A stretch of DNA of 24,853 nt from CAZSHG01 sp964606695 [NCBI: uncultured bacterium] (GTDB lineage Bacteria > UBP14 > UBA6098), in NCBI GenBank assembly GCA_964606695.1, contig CAZSHG010000025.1, forward strand, positions 1 to 24,853, in the 5' to 3' direction. Below, in pieces: positions 16,246-23,479 of the stretch. The notes under the pieces were generated by a model that ran no database searches, was not told where the DNA came from, and worked only from the letters and a program-made list of their open reading frames with translations. Position numbers and translations under genes: made by a program. Each line of letters starts with the position of its first letter. Position 1 is the stretch's first letter.

Positions 16246-17373
16246 ATGGCCACACAATATCGACATAATTCCCCGATGACGCCCTGTAGAATCGCAATGC
16301 GAGCGGCTTGCGGAAGCATCGGCCCGGAGGATACTCTCACCGCACTGGTGGCGCACGCGCTGGATTCAAACCCGCAAATCGCGCGGGAATGGGCGGAGCT
16401 TATGCTTTCCCGCGTGAAATCGCAGACCGAAATGTTCTCCGACATTCCGGTGGAAATAAGCGTCTATCCATATACCGGCAAGGAACAGCCGGATTTAGCT
16501 ATCACGCTGGGCAATCGCGCCCGAATCGTTTTCGAGCACAAATTGGATTCGTCGGAGGGGCCCGACCAGATACATCGCTATCTTGAACTCTGCAAAGATG
16601 AAGAGGGTCGCACCGGCATTCCGCATTACCTGGCCTTCGTCGCGCCGAAAGCGCACAATCTGGTGGGGGATTGTTACGAAGCCGGCCGTTTCGTCAAAAT
16701 CAAAGATAGACATCCGCTATGGAGCGATTTGGGCGGAATAATCGAGGAGCGTGTCGAACAAACGCCAGGCATTCGAGAGCTATACGAGCTTTTCGATTAC
16801 ATGAACTTGCTTCCGTTCGAGATTGCCGATTCGCTCGAGCCACTACTTCGTGAAGCTGGAACATTAGAAGAGCTCGGCAAAGACGCGATCAAGGCGTGCC
16901 GCTGGTTTCACACTCTCGTTCGAGACGCGGGACAAAAAGCAATCGAGCGCGGGTGGATAGCCGGGGCGTCCTGGATTCGAGCCTGCTATTTCGAGCCGCC
17001 GGATAGAGTCCGCGAGCAACACCCGCAATTGCGATGGTTGATGTTCGAAGCCTGGCCCCGCCCTCGAACAATCCGCGGCGTGCGAATGCCCGTGCCCGCT
17101 ATTTATGCGAATATCAGTTTCTACGTGACGAAGGAGAACGACGCAAGCCGGGAAGTCGAGGGGCTTGTTCGGCGGTTCCGAGGTCGTGAAATCGGCGGCT
17201 TTGCGCCTGAAGTAGCACATTCTCGGGAGCCGGGCGGAAAGAAAAGCTCTCGTGTCTTCTGGATGTTTTTCGACCTCAATAAAATCTGGAATAACGGCGA
17301 CCTGGAAAATTTCATCGGGCAATTCGTGCCGGGAGTGATAAATCTTTTCGATCCGCCGGTAGAAGGAATTTGA
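16246..17373 (+). CDS. PD-(D/E)XK nuclease-like protein of unknown role
   Basis: A 375-residue soluble protein. The N-terminal third shows the PD-(D/E)XK layout: EDTLTALVAHAL (Glu at 29), PDLAI (D83), IVFEHKLDS (E97, K99) and GPDQIHRYL (Q108). These are arranged as in the PDDEXK families used by restriction-like and defence-associated nucleases. The remainder (mixed alpha/beta, with WLMFEAWPRPRT and VFWMFFDLNKIWNN) is not recognised and could be a partner or target-sensing region. The start at 16246 is uncertain (other ATGs at 16276 and 16297), with no SD and a -10 box just upstream. It is followed after one base by xthA, an exonuclease, so a DNA-repair or DNA-processing context is possible. 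The partner gene normally expected for a defence system is not seen. Confidence 0.6.
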   Translation: MATQYRHNSPMTPCRIAMRAACGSIGPEDTLTALVAHALDSNPQIAREWAELMLSRVKSQTEMFSDIPVEISVYPYTGKEQPDLAITLGNRARIVFEHKLDSSEGPDQIHRYLELCKDEEGRTGIPHYLAFVAPKAHNLVGDCYEAGRFVKIKDRHPLWSDLGGIIEERVEQTPGIRELYELFDYMNLLPFEIADSLEPLLREAGTLEELGKDAIKACRWFHTLVRDAGQKAIERGWIAGASWIRACYFEPPDRVREQHPQLRWLMFEAWPRPRTIRGVRMPVPAIYANISFYVTKENDASREVEGLVRRFRGREIGGFAPEVAHSREPGGKKSSRVFWMFFDLNKIWNNGDLENFIGQFVPGVINLFDPPVEGI

Positions 17374-17374
17374 A

Positions 17375-18139
17375 ATGAGAATATTGTCATGGAACGTGAA
17401 CGGCGTGCGCGCTGTGGTCAAAAAAGGATTTTTGGAATGGCTCGAGAAGGAAAAGCCCGATGTGCTCTGCCTTCAGGAAACCAAGCTTCAGGCCGACCAG
17501 ATTCCCGACGAACTCCTGTCGCCTTTGGGATACAGGACATTCTGGTCCCACGCGGTCAAAAAGGGTTATTCCGGCGTGGCGACTTTCGTGCGCGATGGGG
17601 ATGCTGATTTCCGCGATGGTTTCGGCGTCTCGAAATTCGATTCGGAGGGACGGACTATCGTGGCGGATTTTGGCGATTTCGTCCTGATTAACTGCTATTT
17701 CCCAAATGGCGGAAGGGGGCCGGAACGGGTTCAGTATAAGCTCGATTTCTATTCGGCTCTGCTGGATTTCGTGAATAATCTTCGCGACTCGGGGAAACAT
17801 GTCGTTATCACGGGGGATTTCAACACGGCTCATAACGAAATCGATCTGGCAAATCCCGATTCCAACCGGAAAAAATCGGGGTTTATGGACATCGAACGGG
17901 AGTGGATAGACAAATACATCGAGGCTGGGCTGGTGGATACTTTCCGCGAACTGCATTCGGACGAGGTGGCCTACTCATGGTGGGATTACCGCACCCGCGC
18001 AAGGGAGCGCGATGCCGGATGGCGAATAGATTATTTCATGGTTGACGCGCCTTTTATGGAGCGGATTGAGTCGGCGTTCATCCTTCCCGAAGTGATGGGA
18101 AGCGACCACTGCCCGGTGGGAATTGAGATCGTGCCTTAG
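17375..18139 (+). CDS. xthA: Exodeoxyribonuclease III / AP endonuclease
   Basis: A 254-residue base-excision repair nuclease of the exonuclease III family. Motifs: LSWNVNG (N7), LQETK (E35), ITGDFNTAHNEIDL (D148, N150), SWWDYRTRARERDAGWRIDYF and GSDHCPV (H245 with D244). All the metal-binding and catalytic residues of the family are present. AAGGA (17363-17367) gives a good SD at 7-nt spacing to ATG 17375, within the end of the previous gene. The stop at 18139 opens the convergent spacer with the 21-bp array. Confidence 0.95.
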   Translation: MRILSWNVNGVRAVVKKGFLEWLEKEKPDVLCLQETKLQADQIPDELLSPLGYRTFWSHAVKKGYSGVATFVRDGDADFRDGFGVSKFDSEGRTIVADFGDFVLINCYFPNGGRGPERVQYKLDFYSALLDFVNNLRDSGKHVVITGDFNTAHNEIDLANPDSNRKKSGFMDIEREWIDKYIEAGLVDTFRELHSDEVAYSWWDYRTRARERDAGWRIDYFMVDAPFMERIESAFILPEVMGSDHCPVGIEIVP

Positions 18140-18177
18140 GCGATAGCCGCTGTTTATTCGGGCGACGGCGTCGCCGG

Positions 18178-18471
18178 CTACAAATCCTACATCGTTTTAT
18201 AGAACTTCTACGCCACCGGCTACATTCTCGGTAACACCCGCTACACGCCCGGAAAGACTGGCTACACGATGGACATGTCCAGCTACACGCGGGAAAAGTC
18301 CTCCTACACGCAAAGTTAGACATGCTACAGCGGAGTCGTCAACTGCTACACGAAAAAAATCATCTCCTACACGCAAAGTTAGACATGCTACAGTAGGGTT
18401 GTCAACTGCTACACGACGGGAATCGTTTTTTAGACGCTCACCAACGCCTTCTACACACCAATTTCCACTTT
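18178..18471. repeat. Tandem array, 21-bp period, CTACACG core (array 2)
   Basis: Fourteen units of exactly 21 bp run from 18178 to 18471. CTAC begins at 18178, 18220, 18241, 18262, 18283, 18304, 18325, 18346, 18367, 18388, 18409 and 18451; at 18199 and 18430 the slot is degenerate (ATAG, TTAG). The fuller core CTACACG occurs in seven units, and unit ends often read CTG, CTC or ATG. A two-unit block (18304-18345) recurs 63 bp later (18367-18408) with 38 of 42 bases identical. A second, offset CTAC pair (18187, 18208) lies at the left edge. One unit contains the palindrome GGACATGTCC (18271-18280). On the minus strand the repeat reads as a heptapeptide (RVAxxxx), and on plus as YTxxxxx interrupted by stops. 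The remaining spacer, 18140-18177 and 18472-18667, shows only a short GGCGAC/GTCGCC hairpin (18161-18175) and nothing else. Confidence 0.9.
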
Positions 18472-18667
18472 TTTTGGGCACTTTCCCCCATTTTCCCGAC
18501 AGCAAAACGCCCGACTATGCCTTCAGTTCATACCTTAGGACGCGATTGCATATTCGCCCACAGCCATTTTCGGGAATCGAATCGTGAAATCGTCTTTAAT
18601 AATCGACCATCCGAAAACGAATTTCCCCTCGGGGCCAATTTGTGGGGTAGTTCGCTCCAATAATGAG

Positions 18668-21361
18668 TTACTTAGCGTCCGGGAAGTGCACCGGATAGCT
18701 TCCGCGGATGTCCGGTTTTACTGTGCGGAAGACGTCGTCGAGATCGCCGGAGGTTTTTACTTCGACACGAGCGAAGGCGCTCCAGTCGAAATCTATCGCA
18801 TCGTTTTCGTTTTTCGAGCGGACGAGGAAGCCGTAGGGGGATTTCTCAGCAATCCAGAGGCCGGCATCTGGAGAATGGGCGGTTAGCGTGATAGCGGGGA
18901 TTTCGCCGTTGAGTTGCTGTGCGAAGTCGTTGGAGAAGGGCACCCATCTTGAGCCGGAGAGGACTGCGCTTGACCCGAAATCGAATATCTTGATTTGGGA
19001 ATAATCGGTTTTGAAATTCGCGCCTACAGCTTTCGCGAGGATTTCGGTGCGTTCGACAATTCTGCGGTCGCGGGTTTTGGCCTCGTTGTCCAGCTGTTTG
19101 ATTGCCCCAAGAAGAAGTCCGTCCATTCGTGGCAAACTCACGAATACCCTGTTGCTATTGTCCATGTAATTCGTAACGCATTTCGGCATCGCGGTTATCT
19201 GCATCGTATGATGCCCCAAAACTGGATCCCAGACTGTGTCGGCTTCGATGGAATGCAATAATTCGAGATCGTCGTAGGTGTCGAAAGTTCCGAATGAAGC
19301 TATCTCGGCGTAATACTGGTTCGAATACATCCGCCACCAATTGTAGCTACTCGTGCCGATATAGCCCCAGTCCGGCGCATCCGGGCGCAGGGTCGGTTCT
19401 CCGGTTCCACCGGAATAATCCGTTTGCCAATCGTGAATACCAACGTCGAAATAGGTTGTGCCGATGAAGTAACCGGCGTAGTCATTACCCTGCGCCAGTA
19501 TGCCGTATTCCGTGTTCGGCGCTGTTGCTTCGCGATAGCCCAGGTAGGCGTAATTGTCCGATGTCGTAACGCCGCCGCAGGTATCTCTCGCGAAAACGCC
19601 GTAAATCGAGCCTATCGAATAAATCCCGCGTTCGCCGCAATCGGAATCGTTGAAATCTCCGAAGAAACCGGAAACCCATTCGCCGTTGGCACCCATGCCG
19701 GCGTTGTTTCCGGCGACCGTGCCGCCCAGGAAAGCGTAGTTGTTAGCGTCCATTTGTCCCCAAACGCCGTTAGTGTTGCCGGTTGCATATACACCGTAGC
19801 GCTGACCGAGGGCACGGACGGCATCGTAGCCTACGCCCATGCCGCTAATTTCTATTCCGTGACCGGGGTTGCTAATCCATATTCCGGAGGTATAACTGGA
19901 ATGGATTATGCTGAGCTTTCCCGAGGTCGTAACCGTAGTTCCGAGGCCGAGACGATTATTAAGATCGTCCCAGTATAATTCGGATGCGTTTCCTCCGAAG
20001 GAACCGCTATTGTTGTATTGCACAGCGCCGTCGGTGCCGCCGGGAGCACCGCCGCCGGAGACCGTTCCCCAATAGGAGTAAGTTCCATCGGACATCAAGA
20101 CGTCGTCCGCGTCGCCATCGTCGCCGCCGATGAGTATGCGAATATCATTAGCTTTGATTTCCATCCTATCGTCGGAAGGTTCGCTGATGTGGACGTAATC
20201 GCCATCGCCGAAGTTCAGGATTCCATATTGACCGATACCCCCCGAACCCTCTATCCTGAGAGCGTTATCCTCGCCGTAGATGTGGAGCTTATGGGACGGC
20301 GAAGTCGTTCCTATGCCCACGTCATAGGTCGTGCTACTAGGGTAAAGGTATGAACCGGATAATGTCCAGTAGGATGAACCGCCAGCGTCGTCGTCTGCCC
20401 AATATAGCGTTGTCCCGTCGCTTTTAAGAACTTGACCGGAACTCCCGGTGTTCCCCGCTATATCGATTGACATCGATCCTCCTCGGAGGTAAAGCCTGTC
20501 GTCGAGGTTCAACTCGCCGATATAAACGTAAGACCCATCCCCGAAATAAAGCCGGTTATCGTAATATGCAGAAGAATATCCTATCCGGGCTGAACTTGCA
20601 CTGCCGGTTGTCTGGACATGAAGGTCATTAAGCGGCGACGTCGTTCCGATACCGACGTCGGTGCCGTTATCGTAGAGGACGCCGGTGCCGAGTGTAGATG
20701 TTCCCGTCCATCTGGCGACATAATTCGATGTTCCGCTTCCGGAAACGCCGCCGGAAGCATCCTGCCATTCGACACCAGAAGTGCCCCTCGTCAAGACCTG
20801 CCCCGACGTACCCGATGTGTTATTGTAATCATATAGATAACCCCTAAGGCGAAGGTTACTTGCAACATCCAGTTTCTGGGTCGGTGAAGTCGTTCCGATA
20901 CCAACGTCATAGGTTGTGCTATTCGGATATAGATAAGAGCCGGAAAGAGTCCAGTTGCTCGAACCCGATCCTCCTCCCGCAACGCTATCCGCGATTGCCG
21001 CACGGAATGAATACGGTGTCGAGTTCAGTTTGATCCTCGGCATTAGAACTTCACCGGCCACAACCACGTCGAGCCAATAATCCGTGGAAAAATCGAGATT
21101 GATCGGCGTAATCGAACCGAGTTCGACGTCGAACAAGCCCTTGATGATTTCGACCTGGTTCACGCCGTCGTGCGTTTCCGTCCATAATGCGGTGCCGCCG
21201 GTTGCGACATCGTATATGCGGAATGTCATGTCAAGATCGGCGTTGATGCCCACCCCCGAAGGATCCGTCAGTTTTCCCTGATAATTCATGGTCCGGGGAA
21301 CGGCGAAAACAAGTGCAATACACGTCAATATCAATATCGAAACAAACGTTATTTTACTCAT
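18668..21361 (-). CDS. Large secreted tail-fibre-like surface protein with repeated DVGIGTTSP motifs
   Basis: An 897-residue protein with a signal peptide (MSKITFVSILILTCIALVFA), started at 21361 behind GGAGGTAATT. Residues ~22-115 (PRTMNYQGKLTD, then FRIYDVATGG, GLFDVELG) form a domain common at the front of secreted proteins in candidate phyla. Residues ~135-480 are Gly/Ser/Thr-rich beta repeats with DVGIGTTSP at 152, 235 and 347 and a variant near 471, each followed by a KLxV/LHV strand; this pattern is typical of trimeric phage-fibre-like stalks. Two blocks (WTLSGSYLYP...TTYDVGIGTTSP) are near copies. The C-terminal third has DTYDDLELLHSIEAD and GAIKQLDNEAKTRDRR, resembling the chaperone-like tail of fibre proteins, without clear S74 catalytic residues. 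Probably an adhesin or surface fibre. No sorting domain was seen. Confidence 0.75.
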   Translation of the reverse strand: MSKITFVSILILTCIALVFAVPRTMNYQGKLTDPSGVGINADLDMTFRIYDVATGGTALWTETHDGVNQVEIIKGLFDVELGSITPINLDFSTDYWLDVVVAGEVLMPRIKLNSTPYSFRAAIADSVAGGGSGSSNWTLSGSYLYPNSTTYDVGIGTTSPTQKLDVASNLRLRGYLYDYNNTSGTSGQVLTRGTSGVEWQDASGGVSGSGTSNYVARWTGTSTLGTGVLYDNGTDVGIGTTSPLNDLHVQTTGSASSARIGYSSAYYDNRLYFGDGSYVYIGELNLDDRLYLRGGSMSIDIAGNTGSSGQVLKSDGTTLYWADDDAGGSSYWTLSGSYLYPSSTTYDVGIGTTSPSHKLHIYGEDNALRIEGSGGIGQYGILNFGDGDYVHISEPSDDRMEIKANDIRILIGGDDGDADDVLMSDGTYSYWGTVSGGGAPGGTDGAVQYNNSGSFGGNASELYWDDLNNRLGLGTTVTTSGKLSIIHSSYTSGIWISNPGHGIEISGMGVGYDAVRALGQRYGVYATGNTNGVWGQMDANNYAFLGGTVAGNNAGMGANGEWVSGFFGDFNDSDCGERGIYSIGSIYGVFARDTCGGVTTSDNYAYLGYREATAPNTEYGILAQGNDYAGYFIGTTYFDVGIHDWQTDYSGGTGEPTLRPDAPDWGYIGTSSYNWWRMYSNQYYAEIASFGTFDTYDDLELLHSIEADTVWDPVLGHHTMQITAMPKCVTNYMDNSNRVFVSLPRMDGLLLGAIKQLDNEAKTRDRRIVERTEILAKAVGANFKTDYSQIKIFDFGSSAVLSGSRWVPFSNDFAQQLNGEIPAITLTAHSPDAGLWIAEKSPYGFLVRSKNENDAIDFDWSAFARVEVKTSGDLDDVFRTVKPDIRGSYPVHFPDAK

Positions 21362-21365
21362 AATT

Positions 21366-21371
21366 ACCTCC
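21366..21371 (-). promoter_or_regulatory. Strong ribosome binding site for the fibre-like gene
   Basis: The minus strand reads AAGGAGGTAATTATG. It supports the start at 21361 and is the same initiation block as at 8557. Confidence 0.8.
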
Positions 21372-21387
21372 TTAAATGTTACTACTA

Positions 21388-21416
21388 AATATATTGCGAT
21401 TCAGACGAAATGGCAA
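21388..21416 (-). promoter_or_regulatory. Sigma-70-type promoter of the fibre-like gene
   Basis: On the minus strand TTGCCA (21416-21411), a 17-bp spacer and TATATT (21393-21388) match the -35 and -10 well. It would give a leader of about 20 nt. Confidence 0.65.
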
Positions 21417-21420
21417 ACGA

Positions 21421-21442
21421 AAATCTCGTCTTATCGAGATTT
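21421..21442. repeat. Inverted repeat in the divergent spacer
   Basis: AAATCTCG (21421-21428) and CGAGATTT (21435-21442) form a perfect 8-bp inverted repeat with a 6-nt loop. A second pair, ATATTGC (21391-21397) and GCAATAT (21456-21462), is nested around it, overlapping both predicted promoters. It could be an operator for a shared regulator of the two divergent genes; this is inference. Confidence 0.5.
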
Positions 21443-21453
21443 ATGAATTTAGA

Positions 21454-21481
21454 TTGCAATATCGCGTTTTCAAATTATATT
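21454..21481 (+). promoter_or_regulatory. Possible promoter of the nuclease-deoC-rlmH group
   Basis: TTGCAA (21454-21459), a 16-bp spacer and TATATT (21476-21481) precede TGGAG (21494-21498) and ATG 21503. The -35 match is only partial. Confidence 0.45.
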
Positions 21482-21502
21482 ACCAAGGTCGAATGGAGTA
21501 TT

Positions 21503-22018
21503 ATGAAAAGAAGTATATCGGTTTTAATAATTCTCTCGTTGTTAGCGATGTCATGTGATCGTTCCGCGAATTCCGATCCGCCGCACAATAACGGCGACGA
21601 AAGCGAAACTTACGAAATAATCGATATCATCGACGGCGACACTATCAAACTCGACGACGGCCAGACCGTTAGGCTCGTAGGGGTCGATACCCCCGAAATG
21701 AATTATGGCGGAACGCCCGAACCGTGCGCTGTCGAAGCCAAAGCGTTCACTCAAAACACCGCACTTTATCAGGATTGCTACCTCGTTTACAATACGTCGG
21801 TTGGCGATTCAATCGATCCTTACGGCAGGACGCTCGCTTTCGCGCACATCTTACCGGACAGTTTCTGTTTGAATATCGAGATAGTCCGAAACGGCTGGAG
21901 CGAGGACTGGGATTCGTATCCCGTTCGATCTGACTACGAGACTCAATTCGAGTCAGCCGAGGACGAAGCTATGGCGGCTAACCGGGGTATCTGGGATATA
22001 TCGGCAAACTGCGACTGA
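21503..22018 (+). CDS. Thermonuclease (SNase) family lipoprotein
   Basis: The start at 21503 is preferred over an ATG at 21410 because TGGAG lies 4 nt upstream and the product begins directly with a lipoprotein signal (MKRSISVLIILSLLAMSC; Cys18 as lipid anchor). The mature 150 residues form a staphylococcal-nuclease-like domain: DIIDGDTIKL (D44), VRLVGVDTPE (R57, D62, E65) and DPYGRTLAFA (R109). These match the calcium ligands and the two catalytic arginines plus Glu of the family. It would act on DNA or RNA outside the inner membrane, perhaps for nutrient salvage. deoC follows, whose substrate is derived from deoxynucleosides, so a DNA-scavenging link is plausible but inferred. Confidence 0.88.
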   Translation: MKRSISVLIILSLLAMSCDRSANSDPPHNNGDESETYEIIDIIDGDTIKLDDGQTVRLVGVDTPEMNYGGTPEPCAVEAKAFTQNTALYQDCYLVYNTSVGDSIDPYGRTLAFAHILPDSFCLNIEIVRNGWSEDWDSYPVRSDYETQFESAEDEAMAANRGIWDISANCD

Positions 22019-22027
22019 GGTGATAAA

Positions 22028-22807
22028 ATGAAAGATGCCAGAATCCATGAGATCGTCGAAGAGGTTAACTCAAAATTCGGAGCTCCGCAAAGCCCCGTTG
22101 TTACATCGGATTGGCGATTGATGGAGCAAACGCGGCTAACGCTACGCGATAATTTAGAAAAACCAAAATGCATAGCCCCATTAATCGACCATACCGCGCT
22201 AAAATCCGATTTAAGGGAAGAAGATATCGAACGGTTGTGCCGCGAAGCCGACGAATACAGATTCGCCAGCGTATGCGTGAATCCATGCTGGGTGCCGCTT
22301 GCTGTTGAATTACTCGCAGATTCCCTTCCCATTGTGTGCACCGTTATCGGATTTCCGCTTGGAGTGAATGTCCCGCAAATAAAGGCATACGAGGCAATTC
22401 GTGCGGTAGAGGACGGCGCCGAGGAACTCGATATGGTAATAAACGTCGGCGCGATTAAGTCGGGGAACTGGGAGTTCGTCCTGTCTGATATCGCCAGCGT
22501 GGTCGAATCGACTTCGCCGATTGCGGTCAAAGTCATCCTGGAAACCTGCCTTCTCACCGAGGAAGAAATTGTTGCGGCGAGTGCAACCTGTGCCTCCGCT
22601 GGCGCTACTTATGTTAAAACCAGCACGGGCTTTTCTTCCGGCGGTGCTACGGAAAAGGCTATCAGCCTTATGGCCATGGCCGTCGGCACCGAGTATGGCG
22701 TCAAAGCTTCCGGCGGGATAGGCGATTTTGCAAAAGCAATGTCCATGATAAAAGCAGGCGCGACTCGTATCGGAGCGAGCAGGTCGTTGGATATAATATC
22801 GGAATGA
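22028..22807 (+). CDS. deoC: Deoxyribose-phosphate aldolase DeoC
   Basis: A class I aldolase splitting 2-deoxyribose 5-phosphate into glyceraldehyde 3-phosphate and acetaldehyde. The Schiff-base lysine is K197 in YVKTSTGFSSGGAT. D135 in ELDMVINVGA and K226 in YGVKASGGI complete the active site, and IDHTALKSD and SVCVNPCWV are family signatures. The length, 259 residues, is longer than the usual ~220-250 because of a ~45-residue N-terminal helical extension before IAPLIDHTALK. GAGG (22017-22020), overlapping the upstream stop, is the SD. The end overlaps rlmH by ATGA. Confidence 0.94.
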   Translation: MKDARIHEIVEEVNSKFGAPQSPVVTSDWRLMEQTRLTLRDNLEKPKCIAPLIDHTALKSDLREEDIERLCREADEYRFASVCVNPCWVPLAVELLADSLPIVCTVIGFPLGVNVPQIKAYEAIRAVEDGAEELDMVINVGAIKSGNWEFVLSDIASVVESTSPIAVKVILETCLLTEEEIVAASATCASAGATYVKTSTGFSSGGATEKAISLMAMAVGTEYGVKASGGIGDFAKAMSMIKAGATRIGASRSLDIISE

Positions 22808-23259
22808 AGATCAAACTATACTACATAGGCAAGCTGGACAGTATTTTCGATGAGGCGGTTCACAATTACGCCGAAAGACTCTCGCATTATTGCGAATTCG
22901 AAACGATTCCAATCAAACAGGCGAAAAAACTCCCGCCCGAAAAAACAATCGAACAGGAAGGCGAAAGACTCCTGAGCGCTCTGGAGAACGAAGATTGTAT
23001 AGTCGCGCTCAGCGAAGAGGGAAAACATCTCCGTTCCGTGGAATTCACAAACTGGCTCTCAGTGGCGCGTTCCTATGCCGCCTGCGTGGCATTCGTTATC
23101 GGAGGCGCTTTTGGGCTTTCCGATAAAATCAAAGACAAAGCCGACCTCGTTTTATCCCTTTCCCAGATGACATTCCAGCATGACCTCGCCCAGGTGGTTC
23201 TAATCGAACAAATCTACCGCGCAATGACCATCATGCGAGGCGAAAATTACCACAAATAG
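22804..23259 (+). CDS. rlmH: 23S rRNA (pseudouridine1915-N3)-methyltransferase RlmH
   Basis: A 151-residue SPOUT-class methyltransferase that modifies pseudouridine 1915 in helix 69 of 23S rRNA with SAM. FVIGGAFGLSDKIK and LSLSQMTFQHDLAQVVLIEQIYRA (written here only as key parts: SLSQMTF, HDLAQVVL, EQIYRA) form the trefoil-knot SAM site, and the C-terminus GENYHK matches the family's G-x-x-YHK ending. The start overlaps the deoC stop (ATGA), so it is translated from the same message. Confidence 0.95.
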   Translation: MKIKLYYIGKLDSIFDEAVHNYAERLSHYCEFETIPIKQAKKLPPEKTIEQEGERLLSALENEDCIVALSEEGKHLRSVEFTNWLSVARSYAACVAFVIGGAFGLSDKIKDKADLVLSLSQMTFQHDLAQVVLIEQIYRAMTIMRGENYHK

Positions 23260-23385
23260 AATCTTCGGATTCATAAACGATGGGCGGAATCTCCCCGGCA
23301 AGTTCAACTATATAACTTCCATCCAGCGGAATTTTAATCGGAATAACTCAGAGGAATGATTTCGAAAGAATCTCAACATTTACAG

Positions 23386-23413
23386 TTGAAATTCGCGCAA
23401 ATATAGTTATAAT
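23386..23413 (+). promoter_or_regulatory. Sigma-70-type promoter of the 23480 gene
   Basis: TTGAAA (23386-23391), a 16-bp spacer and a perfect TATAAT (23408-23413) lie about 66 nt before ATG 23480. An overlapping alternative pair (TTTACA 23379, TATAGT 23402, 17-bp spacer) is also present. The rest of 23260-23479 shows no gene. Confidence 0.65.
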
Positions 23414-23479
23414 TTTACTACAATCTTATAAATGGAAATGCCAGAGCGCAACCGCCGGCGCATCCAGAAGGGGTAGATT

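Noticed and set aside
18161-18175. GGCGAC/GTCGCC hairpin after xthA as a terminator
   Set aside because: The loop is three bases and no T-run follows on either strand.
3598-18471. Arrays considered as CRISPR
   Set aside because: Units are 21 bp with only a 4-8 bp conserved core, have no separate repeat and spacer structure, and no cas genes are present.
18197-18505. 102-aa minus-strand ORF with RVAxxxx heptads as a real gene
   Set aside because: The heptads follow automatically from a 21-bp repeat. There is no signal peptide, no SD or family. It is kept as an alternative explanation in the array finding.
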